Assembly: GCA_035506135.1 (NCBI GenBank)
Contig: DATJPY010000103.1
Coordinates: 1 to 64,000 of the forward strand
Origin: DATJPY01 sp035506135
GTDB taxonomy: Bacteria > Myxococcota_A > UBA9160 > PR03
DNA length: 64,000 bases
Direction: 5' to 3'
Shown here piece by piece: positions 8,822 through 18,364 of the stretch. Each line of letters begins with the position of its first letter. The first letter of the stretch is position 1. The translations under genes were made by a program, and so were the position numbers. Below the pieces are notes generated by a model, which worked only from the letters and a program-made list of their open reading frames with translations, made no database searches and was not told where the DNA came from.

Positions 8822-9237
8822 GCGTCCGCTTCGAGTCGGTCTCGGTGGGCGACGCGCTGCCCGAGCTCTCGATCCCCATCACGGCGACGCTGGTGGTCGG
8901 CGGCGCGCTCGCGTCGCGCGACTTCACGCCGGTGCACCACGATCGTGCCGCCGCGCAGGCGCAGGGCATGTCCGACGTCTTCATGAACATCCTGACGACG
9001 AACGGGCTGGTCGGTCGCTACGTCACCGATTGGGCGGGTCCCGACGCGACGCTGCGAAACGTCGCGATCAAGCTCGGCGCTCCGAACCTGCCCGGCGACA
9101 CCATGAAGATGATGGGAGCCGTCCGCAGCAAGGACGAGCCGTCGGGCGAGGTGGTGGTCGAGATCACCGGCCGGAACGGCTGGGGCAACCACGTGACCGG
9201 CACGGTGCGGCTCGCGCTGCCGAGGAGCGATCGATGA
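8818..9237 (+). CDS. small MaoC-like enoyl-CoA hydratase, ChsH1-like
   Basis: 139 residues; the GTG start overlaps the previous stop (GTGA), with GGGGAGG (8804-8810) seven bases upstream. It is a single hot-dog domain with SRDFTPVHHDRAAA. Asp 35 and His 40 match the catalytic Asp/His pair of R-hydratases, with the same five-residue spacing as in ChsH1. It would supply the active site missing from the MaoC part of the fusion protein at 6657, and together they would hydrate the enoyl-CoA made by the paired dehydrogenases. Its stop overlaps the aldolase start (ATGA). Confidence 0.85.
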   Translation: MSVRFESVSVGDALPELSIPITATLVVGGALASRDFTPVHHDRAAAQAQGMSDVFMNILTTNGLVGRYVTDWAGPDATLRNVAIKLGAPNLPGDTMKMMGAVRSKDEPSGEVVVEITGRNGWGNHVTGTVRLALPRSDR

Positions 9238-10406
9238 CGAGCCCGCTCAAGGACCGCGCCGCGATCGTCGGTATCGGGCAGACCGAGTTCTCCAAGAGCT
9301 CCGGCCGCTCGGAGCTGCAGCTCGCGTGCGAGGCCGTGCGCGCGGCGCTCGACGACGCCGGGCTGCGGCCCTCCGACGTCGACGGCATGACGTCCTTCAC
9401 GATGGACACCAGCGACGAGATCGAGGTGGCGCGCGCGGTCGGCATCGGCGATCTCACCTTCTACAGCCGCGTGCCGCACGGGGGCGGCGCGGCGATCGGC
9501 GTGATCCAGCAGGCGGTGATGGCGGTGGCGACGGGCGTGGCCGAGACCGTGGTCGTGTACCGCGCCTTCAACGAGCGCTCCGGGCGCCGCTACTCGATCG
9601 GCGTCGCCGACACGCTCGTCACCGCCGACGCGATCCACTGGAGCTGGTACATGCCCTTCGGGCTGCTCACGCCCGCCTCCTGGGTCGCGATGTACACGCA
9701 GCGCTACATGCACGAGTACGGCTGCAAGAGCACCGATCTGGCCCAAGTGGCGGTGTCGACCCGCAAGCACGCGGTCAACAACCCGGCGGCGTTCTTCTAC
9801 GGCAAGCCGCTCACCGTGGAGGAGCACCAGGCCTCGCGCCTGATCGTCGACCCGCTGCGTCTCTTCGACTGCTGCCAGGAGAGCGACGGCGGCTGCGCGC
9901 AGGTGGTGACGACGGTCGAGCGTGCGCGCGACCTGCGCGCGCGCGCCGCCGTGGTGCGCGGAGTCGGCCAGGCCGCCGGGGCCGAGCAGGAGAACATGAC
10001 GAGCTTCTACCGGCCGAGCATCTCGCACCTCCCGGAGATGGACCTGGTCGCCAAGCAGGTCTACGCGATGTCCGGGCTCCGCCCGTCCGACGTCGACGCG
10101 GCGATCATCTACGACGCCTTCACCCCGGTCGTGATGTGGCAGCTCGAGTCGTTCGGCTTCTGCGGTCGCGGCGAGGCCAAGGACTTCGTCGCCGACGGCA
10201 ACCTCGAGGTCGGCGGGCGGCTCCCCTGCAACACGCACGGGGGCCAGCTCTCGGAGGCCTACATCCACGGCATGAACGGGGTGAACGAGGGCGTCCGCCT
10301 GATCCGGGGCACCTCGCTCAATCAGCCCGCGAAGAACGACCACGTGCTGGTGACCGCCGGCGTCGGCGTCCCCACCAGCGGCATGATCCTTGGAAAGCTC
10401 GACTAG
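9234..10406 (+). CDS. Ltp2-like thiolase-fold retro-aldolase
   Basis: 390 residues with a thiolase fold but without thiolase chemistry. The nucleophile position reads PHGGGAAI instead of a cysteine motif, and the GH motif near the C-terminus reads NTHGGQLSEAYIHG. Tyr 293 (AIIYDAFTP) and Tyr 343 (SEAYIHG) sit where tyrosines are implicated in the steroid aldolase Ltp2 (from memory of that work). It probably splits a tertiary 3-hydroxyacyl-CoA into a ketone and a short acyl-CoA, in complex with the DUF35 domain at 6657. It is closely related to the protein at 16455. The start is ATGA-coupled to the hydratase gene. Confidence 0.85.
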   Translation: MTSPLKDRAAIVGIGQTEFSKSSGRSELQLACEAVRAALDDAGLRPSDVDGMTSFTMDTSDEIEVARAVGIGDLTFYSRVPHGGGAAIGVIQQAVMAVATGVAETVVVYRAFNERSGRRYSIGVADTLVTADAIHWSWYMPFGLLTPASWVAMYTQRYMHEYGCKSTDLAQVAVSTRKHAVNNPAAFFYGKPLTVEEHQASRLIVDPLRLFDCCQESDGGCAQVVTTVERARDLRARAAVVRGVGQAAGAEQENMTSFYRPSISHLPEMDLVAKQVYAMSGLRPSDVDAAIIYDAFTPVVMWQLESFGFCGRGEAKDFVADGNLEVGGRLPCNTHGGQLSEAYIHGMNGVNEGVRLIRGTSLNQPAKNDHVLVTAGVGVPTSGMILGKLD

Positions 10407-10418
10407 GAGGATTCCGCG

Positions 10419-11597
10419 ATGCGCGAGGCCGTGATCGTCGAGGCGCTTCGGACGCCGATCGCACGGGGCAAGATGGGGAGGGGAGACCTCTCGGGGCTGC
10501 ACGCGGGCGCGCTGCTCGCCAAGGTGCAGTTCGGGCTGCTCGAGAAGGCCGGCGTCGACCCGCAGGAGGTCGAGCAGCTCATCGGCGGCTGCGTCACGCA
10601 GGCCGGCGAGCAGTCGAACAACATCGCGCGCCACGCCTGGCTCTCGGCCGGCAAGACGTGGCACACGGGCGGGACCACGATCGACACGCAGTGCGGCTCG
10701 GGTCAGCAGGCCAACCACCTGGTGCGCGCGCTCGTGCAGGCCGGCAGCATCGACTGCGGCATCGCGTGCGGGCTCGAGATGATGAGCCACGTCGGGCTCG
10801 GGGCGAACGCGATCCACGGCCCCGGCTACTTCCAGACGCCGAACTGGCCGTGGGACCAGGCGCCGTCGCAGTTCGAGGCGGCGGAGCGCATCGCGCGCAA
10901 CCGCGGCATCGGGCGCGAGGACGTCGACCGCCTCGGGCTCGCCTCGCAGGAGAAGGCCGCCAAGGCACAGGCCGAGGGCCGCTTCGCCCGCGAGATCCTG
11001 CCGATCGACGCGCCCGCGCTCGACGAGGGCGGCAAGCCGACGGGCGAGACGAAGCGCGTGGCCCAGGACCAGGGCCTGCGCCCGACGACGCTCGAGGGTC
11101 TCGCGGCGCTGAAGCCCGTGCTCCCGAACGGCATCCACACCGCGGGCAACTCGTCGCAGATCAGCGACGGCGCGGCGGGCGTGCTGTGGATGACGGCCGA
11201 GAAGGCGAAGGCGCTCGGCCTGCGGCCGCGCGCGCGGATCGTGCAGGACGTCGTGGTCGGCGCCGATCCCCACTACCTGCTCGACGGCCCGATCGATGCC
11301 ACCCGCGAGCTCTTCCGCAAGACCGGCATGAAGATGTCCGACATCGACCTCTTCGAGGTAAACGAGGCCTTCGCCGCGGTCGTGCTCTCGTGGGCACGCG
11401 TCATGGGCGCCGACCTCGACAAGGTGAACGTGAACGGCGGCGCGATCGCGCTCGGCCACCCGGTGGGCGCGACCGGCTCGCGCCTGCTCGTGACGGCGCT
11501 GCACGAGCTCGAGCGCCGCGACGCCACGACCGCGCTCGTCACCATGTGCTGCGGCGCGGCAGTCGGCACCGGCACGATCATCGAGCGGCTCGCCTGA
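10419..11597 (+). CDS. acetyl-CoA acetyltransferase (thiolase), FadA5-type
   Basis: 392 residues; AGGAGG overlaps the previous stop and lies eight bases before the ATG. It is a complete catalytic thiolase: nucleophilic Cys 92 in DTQCGSGQQ, GGAIALGHPVGATGS with the active-site histidine, and the second cysteine in MCCGAAVGTG. It cleaves 3-ketoacyl-CoA with CoA, releasing acetyl- or propionyl-CoA. Unlike its operon neighbour at 9234 it keeps all thiolase residues, so the operon holds one aldolase and one true thiolase. FadA5 in cholesterol degradation is the closest functional analogue by context. Confidence 0.9.
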   Translation: MREAVIVEALRTPIARGKMGRGDLSGLHAGALLAKVQFGLLEKAGVDPQEVEQLIGGCVTQAGEQSNNIARHAWLSAGKTWHTGGTTIDTQCGSGQQANHLVRALVQAGSIDCGIACGLEMMSHVGLGANAIHGPGYFQTPNWPWDQAPSQFEAAERIARNRGIGREDVDRLGLASQEKAAKAQAEGRFAREILPIDAPALDEGGKPTGETKRVAQDQGLRPTTLEGLAALKPVLPNGIHTAGNSSQISDGAAGVLWMTAEKAKALGLRPRARIVQDVVVGADPHYLLDGPIDATRELFRKTGMKMSDIDLFEVNEAFAAVVLSWARVMGADLDKVNVNGGAIALGHPVGATGSRLLVTALHELERRDATTALVTMCCGAAVGTGTIIERLA

Positions 11598-11660
11598 TGA
11601 TCTCGCGCCGGCCGGAGGAACCGGCCGCCCAACACGGTCAAGGTGAGTAGGAGGTGCTCG

Positions 11661-12572
11661 ATGGTGCTCGACGGGAAGGTGGCGGTGGTCACGGGCGGGG
11701 CGACGGGGCTCGGGCGCTGCCACGCGCTCGAGCTGGCGCGGCAGGGAGCGCGCGTCGTGGTCAACGACCTCGGCGCGAAGGCCGACGGCAGCGGCCGCGA
11801 CGAGAGCGCCGCGCGCGCGGTCTGCGACGAGATCGAGTCGCTCGGCGGCGAGGCGGTGCCGCACTTCGGCGACGCCGCGGATTGGAACACCTCGAAGGGG
11901 ATGTTCGAGACCGCGGTCGAGCACTTCGGCGACGTCAACGTCGTGGTGTGCAACGCCGGCTTCATCCGCGACGCGATCCTCTTCAACATGACCGAGAAGG
12001 ACTTCGACGACGTCGTGCGCGTGCACCTGAAGGGGCACTTCTGCACGATCCGCCACGCGACGGCGTACTGGCGCGAGCGCGCGAAGGCGGGCGGCGCCGT
12101 CTACGGCCGGCTCATCGCGACGTCGTCGGAGTCGGCCTTCTTCGCCCCGCCCGGGCAGCCCAACTACTCGGCGGCCAAGGCCGGCATCATCGCGATCACG
12201 ATGGGCGCGGCGCAGCTCATGCAGAAGTACGGCGTCACGGCCAACGTCATCATGCCCCGCGCGCGCACGCGCATGAACGAGGCGGGGCCGCTCGCGGCGC
12301 TCTTCAAGAAGCCGGAGGCCGGCTTCGACACCTTCGCGCCGGAGAACGTGTCGCCGCTGGTCGGCTGGCTGGCGTCGCCGCTCGCGGCGCGCGTCTCGGG
12401 CCACGTGTTCGTGGTGTGGGCGAAGGACGTGACCGTCGTCTCGCGCCCGACGCTCGAGCAGAAGTTCCAGAGCGACGCGCGCTGGACGGTCGAGTCGCTG
12501 CAGACCGCGCTCGGACCCCACTTCGAGAAGCTCGAGCCGGTGAAGGACGGATACACGGTTCCGGCGATGTGA
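11661..12572 (+). CDS. SDR dehydrogenase, Hsd4B/MFE-2-type 3-hydroxyacyl-CoA dehydrogenase
   Basis: 303 residues. The ATG at 11661 has GGAGG at 11650-11654; an upstream in-frame GTG (11643) has none. TGGATGLGR binds NAD(P), CNAGFIRD is the SDR NAG motif, SSESAF carries the catalytic Ser, and YSAAKAG gives Tyr/Lys. The VVNDLGAKADGSGRDES stretch is typical of the dehydrogenase domain of multifunctional enzyme 2 and Hsd4B-like enzymes, which oxidise 3-hydroxyacyl-CoA in sterol and branched-chain beta-oxidation. It closes the operon and supplies the 3-keto substrate for the thiolase. No SCP2 or hydratase domain is fused. Confidence 0.85.
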   Translation: MVLDGKVAVVTGGATGLGRCHALELARQGARVVVNDLGAKADGSGRDESAARAVCDEIESLGGEAVPHFGDAADWNTSKGMFETAVEHFGDVNVVVCNAGFIRDAILFNMTEKDFDDVVRVHLKGHFCTIRHATAYWRERAKAGGAVYGRLIATSSESAFFAPPGQPNYSAAKAGIIAITMGAAQLMQKYGVTANVIMPRARTRMNEAGPLAALFKKPEAGFDTFAPENVSPLVGWLASPLAARVSGHVFVVWAKDVTVVSRPTLEQKFQSDARWTVESLQTALGPHFEKLEPVKDGYTVPAM

Positions 12573-12575
12573 TCC

Positions 12576-12596
12576 CCGCGCCGCGATGAGGCGCGG
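12576..12596 (+). terminator. hairpin after the acyl-CoA operon
   Basis: CCGCGCC and GGCGCGG arms (7 bp) with a 7-base loop begin four bases after the SDR stop. No U-tract follows, so it may be a weak terminator or an RNA-stabilising stem. Confidence 0.4.
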
Positions 12597-12650
12597 TCGG
12601 CGCATCCGCTCTATGCTCGCGGTGTCCCGCGCGCCCTCGAGGAGCACGCC

Positions 12651-13313
12651 GTGAGCTCCGCCCATCGAGCCTACGTTCCCGCCGCCGGTCGCGACTTCCT
12701 GCTTCCGTTCTATGACCCGCTCTGCCGCCTGATCGGCACCGCCGCGCTGCACGACGAGCTGATCGGGGAGGCCCACCTCGAGCCGGGGCAGCGCGTCCTC
12801 GACGTGGGCTGCGGCACGGGCACGCTCGCGGTGCGGCTGCGCGCCGCACATCCGGATGTCGAGGTCGTCGGGCTCGATCCGGACCCGAAGGCGCTCGCGA
12901 TCGCGGGGCGCAAGGCCGAGCGGGCCGGCGTCGCGGTGCGCTTCGAGCAGGGCTACGGCGATGCCCTCCCCTTCGGCGACGCCGCCTTTGATCGCGCCAC
13001 CTCGTCGCTCATGTTCCATCACCTCGAACTCGCCACCCGGCGCGGGATGCTGCGCGAGATCCTGCGCGTGCTGCGCCCGGGCGGGTCGATGCACCTGCTC
13101 GACTTCGGCCACGGCGGAGAGCGGCGATCGGATGGACTCCTCGCCCGCCTCCTCCACAGCGTCGAGCACCTGCGCGAGAACAGCGACGAGCGGGTGGCGG
13201 GGATGCTCGCCGAGGCCGGCTTCGAGGGCGTGGAGCGCGTGGCCGACCGGCGCACGCTCTTCGGGCGGGTCGCCTTCCACCGCGCGCGCAGGCCCGGCGA
13301 GTCGGGCGCCTAG
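12651..13313 (+). CDS. class I SAM-dependent methyltransferase
   Basis: 220 residues; the GTG start is preceded by GAGGAG. Motif I is VLDVGCGTGTLAVRL (about 46-60). VVGLDPDPKAL follows as the acidic loop, then YGDALPFGDAAFDRATSSLMFHH, the Methyltransf_11/25 pattern. The C-terminal GGSMHLLDFGHGG is typical of UbiE/ArsM-like enzymes. The substrate is unknown. It stands 78 bases after the acyl-CoA operon and ends tail-to-tail with the carbonic anhydrase, sharing CTAG at 13310-13313. Confidence 0.85.
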   Translation: MSSAHRAYVPAAGRDFLLPFYDPLCRLIGTAALHDELIGEAHLEPGQRVLDVGCGTGTLAVRLRAAHPDVEVVGLDPDPKALAIAGRKAERAGVAVRFEQGYGDALPFGDAAFDRATSSLMFHHLELATRRGMLREILRVLRPGGSMHLLDFGHGGERRSDGLLARLLHSVEHLRENSDERVAGMLAEAGFEGVERVADRRTLFGRVAFHRARRPGESGA

Positions 13314-13915
13314 CGCTCGGAGCCGGTGACGCTGAGGTCGAGGTCCCGCAGCAGGCCGTCGCGCAGATCGTAGATCCAGCCGTGGACGACGAGCGGCCGG
13401 CCGAGCCGCCACGCGGCCTGGACGACGTCGGTCTCGCACACGGAGCGGACCTGCGCAGCGACGTTGAGCTCGCAGAGGCGCCGCCACTGGGCCTGCTGGT
13501 CGGGCAGTCGATCCAGCTCCGCCTGGTGCGCCTTGCGCACCCGGCGGATGTGCTCGATCCAGTCGTCGAGCGGCGGCTTCACGGGGCCGCCGAACGCCGC
13601 CTGCACGCCGCCGCAGCCGTAGTGCCCGCACACGATCACGTGCGAGACGCCGAGCGTCTCGACGGCGTACTGCAGCACCGAGCGCGCGTTCGGATCCTCG
13701 GGCGGTACGACGTTGCCGACGTTGCGATGCACGAACAGCTCGCCCGGCGCCATTCCGACGATCTGGTTGGCGGGGACCCGGCTGTCGGCGCAGCCGATCC
13801 AGAGATAGGCGGGCGACTGGATCTCGCAGAGTCGGGCGAAGAAGGCCGGGTCCTCGGCGAGGCACTTCGCCGCCCAGGCCCGATTGTTGGCGAACAGGTG
13901 GGGGAGCTGCCGCAT
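13310..13915 (-). CDS. can: beta-class carbonic anhydrase
   Basis: 201 residues from the ATG at 13915 (a GTG three codons upstream is possible). CADSRVP gives Cys 42, Asp 44 and Arg 46; CGHYGCGGV gives His 98 and Cys 101. These are the zinc and active-site positions of E. coli Can with identical numbering. WIGCADSR, ELFVHRNVGN and HGWIYDLRDGLLRDLD are also shared. It interconverts CO2 and bicarbonate in the cytosol. Bicarbonate would serve the biotin carboxylase further along (45776-49394), though the genes are not linked. Confidence 0.95.
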   Translation of the reverse strand: MRQLPHLFANNRAWAAKCLAEDPAFFARLCEIQSPAYLWIGCADSRVPANQIVGMAPGELFVHRNVGNVVPPEDPNARSVLQYAVETLGVSHVIVCGHYGCGGVQAAFGGPVKPPLDDWIEHIRRVRKAHQAELDRLPDQQAQWRRLCELNVAAQVRSVCETDVVQAAWRLGRPLVVHGWIYDLRDGLLRDLDLSVTGSER

Positions 13916-13970
13916 CGCCCACACGGTACCCCATCGCGCGCGCCCGCGGCCCTCGATGCGCGCCCGGGTC

Positions 13971-14684
13971 TCAGGGGATCCAGCCCTGCTGCTCGAAGCG
14001 CGAGCGGAGCTGCTCGGCGATCTCCTCGGCGGTCTGCTCGCCGCGCCCCTCGATCGTGCTCCGACCGGTCACCTCGCCGCCGACCTTCACCGCGCTCGTG
14101 ACGATGAGGCCGATCGGATTCGCCGTCGCCACGGCGACCGCGGCCGGTACTGCCGCGCCGGGTCCCTTGCTGCCGGTGGCCTCCACCGTTCCGGAGCCGA
14201 GCTTGCGCAGCCCCTGGCGAGTCATCTGATAGCCCTCGACCACGGTCGTGAGCTTCGAGCTGCCGGCGCCGAAGCCGATCGTCATGCGCTTCACCGCACT
14301 GCCCTCGTCGATCGACGCGAAGTAGCCGCGGATCACGATGTCGTCGAGCTGCGGCGTCGTGCCGCGCGTGACCCGCTGCGCGGGAAGCCCCATGGCGCGG
14401 ATCTTCTCCGCCAGGTCGCGCGCGACCGCCGCGCCGAGCGCGCGGCCCGCCTCGATCTGTTCGGCGGTGGGCTGCTGGCTCGGGTCGTAGCGGCCCGCGA
14501 GCGCGGAGTCGGCGGGAACGTCGGCCGGGCTCGCGCCGAAGTCGTACACCAGGATGCGATCGGGACGCGGGAGCTTCTGGTTGCCGATGCGGCTCTCGCG
14601 CTGCGTCACCGACGTGGAGGCGCAGGCCGTGAGGACGATCGCGGCGAGCAGCACGCCCGCCGCCCTTCCAGGCGCTCGCATCAT
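13971..14684 (-). CDS. DUF4410-domain lipoprotein
   Basis: 237 residues from the ATG at 14684, 30 bases downstream of the glnS stop, with a G-rich run before it. MMRAPGRAAGVLLAAIVLTACAS is a lipoprotein signal with lipobox LTAC. The mature part reads RILVYDFGASPADVP, GLPAQRVTRG, DIVIRGYFASIDEGS and IGFGAGSSKL, the usual DUF4410 order, and ends FEQQGWIP. Function is unknown; the family is often found beside envelope genes. It is a paralogue of the truncated gene at the window start and may be co-transcribed with glnS. Confidence 0.75.
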   Translation of the reverse strand: MMRAPGRAAGVLLAAIVLTACASTSVTQRESRIGNQKLPRPDRILVYDFGASPADVPADSALAGRYDPSQQPTAEQIEAGRALGAAVARDLAEKIRAMGLPAQRVTRGTTPQLDDIVIRGYFASIDEGSAVKRMTIGFGAGSSKLTTVVEGYQMTRQGLRKLGSGTVEATGSKGPGAAVPAAVAVATANPIGLIVTSAVKVGGEVTGRSTIEGRGEQTAEEIAEQLRSRFEQQGWIP

Positions 14685-14713
14685 CCCACCCCCCGGCGAG
14701 AGGGCGGCGCCCG

Positions 14714-16420
<1,707 letters not shown>

Positions 16421-16454
16421 CGCGGGCGGAATCTAGGGAACGGCTACCCGAGCG

Positions 16455-17636
16455 TCACGCGCGGCCCAGGATCAGCGCGCTGGTCGGCACGCCGGTTCCC
16501 GCCGTCACGAGCACGTGGTTCACCGGGTCGATCTGGTTCACTGCGGTGCCGCGCACCTGCCGGACGGCCTCGGCCACGCCGTTCATGCCGTGGATGTAGG
16601 CCTCGCCGAGCTGGCCGCCGTGGGTGTTGATCGGAAGGGCCCCACCCAGCTCGATGTTCCCGCCGCGCATGAAGTCCTTGGCCTCGCCCCTCCCGCAGAA
16701 CCCGAACGCCTCGAGCTGCGCCAGCACGAAGGGCGTGAAGTGGTCGTAGATCACCGCGGTCTCGAAGTCCTTGGCGCCCAGGCCCGACTGCTCGTAGAGC
16801 TGGCGCGCGACGAGCGCCATCTCGGGCAGATCCCCGATTCCGCTCCGGTAGTAGCTCGTCATCATCTGCTGGTCGTCCGAGGCGCCCTGCGCCGCGGCGC
16901 GGATCACCGCGGACGGCTGCCGCAGGTCGCGCGCGCGCTCGAGGCTCGTCACCACCACCGCGACCGCCCCGTCGCTCTCCTGGCAGCAGTCGAGCAGCCG
17001 CAGCGGGCGCACGATCCAGCGCGACGCCTGGTGATCCTCGAGCGTGATGGGCCGCCCGTAGAACCAGGCGGTCGGGTTGGTGGCCGCGTGTCGCCGGCAG
17101 GCCACCGAGACGCGCCCGAAGTCCTCGGTGGTGGCGCCGTAGTCGTGCAGGTAGCGCTGCGCCTGCATCGCGACCCAGCCCGCCGGGGTCAGCAGGCCGA
17201 AGGGCGCGTACCAGCCGAAGTGCGCGCTCTCGGTGGTGGGCTGCGCCAGGCGGAGCTGCTGCACGCCGATGCCGAAGCGCTGCACCGAGCGCTCGTTCAT
17301 CGCCCGGTAGCAGACCACGACGTCGGCGACGCCGGCCGCGACCGCGAGCGCGGCCTGCATCACCGTCGCGCAGGCGGCCCCCCCGCCGAAGTGCACGCGG
17401 CTGAAGAAGCGGAGCTCGCCGCCGCCGATCGCCCGCTGCACCTCGATCTCGGGATTGTTGTCCATCGCGAAGGTGCACATGCCGTCGACGTCGCGCGGGT
17501 CGAGCCCCGCGTCCGCGAGCGCCGACAGCACCGCCTCGACGGCCAGCCGCAGCTCGCTGCGCCGCGAGTCCTTCGAGAACTCGGTCTGCCCGATGCCGAC
17601 GATGGCGGCGCGCGACGCGAAGCCCGAGCGGCTCAT
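16455..17636 (-). CDS. Ltp2-like thiolase-fold retro-aldolase (second copy)
   Basis: 393 residues, clearly homologous along its whole length to the protein at 9234-10406 (VGIGQTEFSK, CCQESDG, GFCGRGEAKDF, NTHGGQLGEAYIHGMNG are shared). The thiolase nucleophile is again absent (VHFGGGAACAT) and the tyrosines in AVIYDHFTP and GEAYIHG are kept, so aldolase activity is more likely than thiolysis. Its ATG overlaps the stop of the DUF35 gene upstream (ATGA at 17636-17633), matching the known pairing of DUF35 proteins with Ltp2/Sal-type steroid side-chain aldolases. The substrate is not determined by the sequence. Confidence 0.85.
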   Translation of the reverse strand: MSRSGFASRAAIVGIGQTEFSKDSRRSELRLAVEAVLSALADAGLDPRDVDGMCTFAMDNNPEIEVQRAIGGGELRFFSRVHFGGGAACATVMQAALAVAAGVADVVVCYRAMNERSVQRFGIGVQQLRLAQPTTESAHFGWYAPFGLLTPAGWVAMQAQRYLHDYGATTEDFGRVSVACRRHAATNPTAWFYGRPITLEDHQASRWIVRPLRLLDCCQESDGAVAVVVTSLERARDLRQPSAVIRAAAQGASDDQQMMTSYYRSGIGDLPEMALVARQLYEQSGLGAKDFETAVIYDHFTPFVLAQLEAFGFCGRGEAKDFMRGGNIELGGALPINTHGGQLGEAYIHGMNGVAEAVRQVRGTAVNQIDPVNHVLVTAGTGVPTSALILGRA

Positions 17637-18034
17637 CGCGGCCCGCCGGCGCGCCGGAACAGGTGGAGCGTCAGGTCTCCGTCGAGGGTCTCGAAGTCGA
17701 CCGCGACCGGCATCCCGATCTCGACCTCCTCCGGCTCGACGCCGGCCAGCCGCGACACGATTCGGGTGCCCTCTTCGAGGTCCACGAGCACGATCACGTT
17801 GGGATACGCGAACGGCGGGATCGGCGGGTGGTGCGCGATCGCGAAGCTGTGGACGTGCCCGCGCCCGCTCGCCTCGATCGCGTCGAGCGCGAACGAGTGG
17901 CAGGCCAGGCAGGCCGGCGCGGGCGGGTGCTGCAGCCGGTGGCAGGCGGTGCAGCGCTGGATCAGGAGCTTGCGCGCCGCGACGCCGTCCCAGAAGAAGC
18001 GGTTGTCGTGGGTGATGCCGGGCCTCGGGTGCAC
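17633..18034 (-). CDS. free-standing DUF35 zinc-ribbon/OB-fold protein
   Basis: 133 residues from a GTG at 18034, 11 bases after the ferredoxin stop; the conserved domain begins at once (HDNRFFWDGVAARKLLIQRC), which supports this start. The zinc ribbon has Cys 28, 31, 42 and 45, followed by the OB fold (HHPPIPPFAYPNVIVLVDL, EEGTRIVSRL). It lacks the MaoC half seen in the fusion at 6657. It probably forms the obligate partner of the aldolase encoded next, as in Sal-type aldolases, and is ATGA-coupled to it. Confidence 0.85.
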   Translation of the reverse strand: MHPRPGITHDNRFFWDGVAARKLLIQRCTACHRLQHPPAPACLACHSFALDAIEASGRGHVHSFAIAHHPPIPPFAYPNVIVLVDLEEGTRIVSRLAGVEPEEVEIGMPVAVDFETLDGDLTLHLFRRAGGPR

Positions 18035-18045
18035 GGGCGCTCGGC

Positions 18046-18246
18046 CTACTCTTCGACGATGGTGATCGCCTGGCGGGGACAGACCCGCTCCGCCTCCTTG
18101 AGCTTCTCGCGCAGCTCGACGCCGGGGCGCTCGATCAGGAGGTTCAGGTTGTCGTCGTCGTCGACCTCGAACACTTCCGGACAGACTTCCATGCAGCGCG
18201 CGTTCGCCTCGCACAGGTCGTAGTCGACCACGACTTTGAGACCCAT
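18046..18246 (-). CDS. 3Fe-4S-type single-cluster ferredoxin
   Basis: 66 residues. The cluster motif is C-x5-C-x3-CP (DLCEANARCMEVCP) plus a distal Cys in RVCPRQAI. The second cysteine of a 4Fe-4S site is missing, as in ferredoxins that serve cytochrome P450s and some steroid oxygenases. The acidic middle (VDDDDN) suits docking. Its position as the first gene before the DUF35-aldolase pair suggests it feeds electrons to an oxygenase acting on the same substrate, but no P450 or Rieske oxygenase gene lies in the window. Confidence 0.85.
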   Translation of the reverse strand: MGLKVVVDYDLCEANARCMEVCPEVFEVDDDDNLNLLIERPGVELREKLKEAERVCPRQAITIVEE

Positions 18247-18364
18247 CGGACCGCCCTCCGTTCGACGAGGGCCGCAACTGTACCACGCTCAAGCCGGGCC
18301 GCCGCCGTCCGAAATCGGAGGAGGCCGCGGCCTGTGTTAGCGTCGCGGCGGCGGGGCCGACTCG

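Noticed and set aside
9234..10406. Annotation of the Ltp2-like proteins (also 16455-17636) as acetyl-CoA acetyltransferases
   Set aside because: The nucleophilic cysteine motif and the GH motif are missing in both; the true thiolase of the operon is at 10419.
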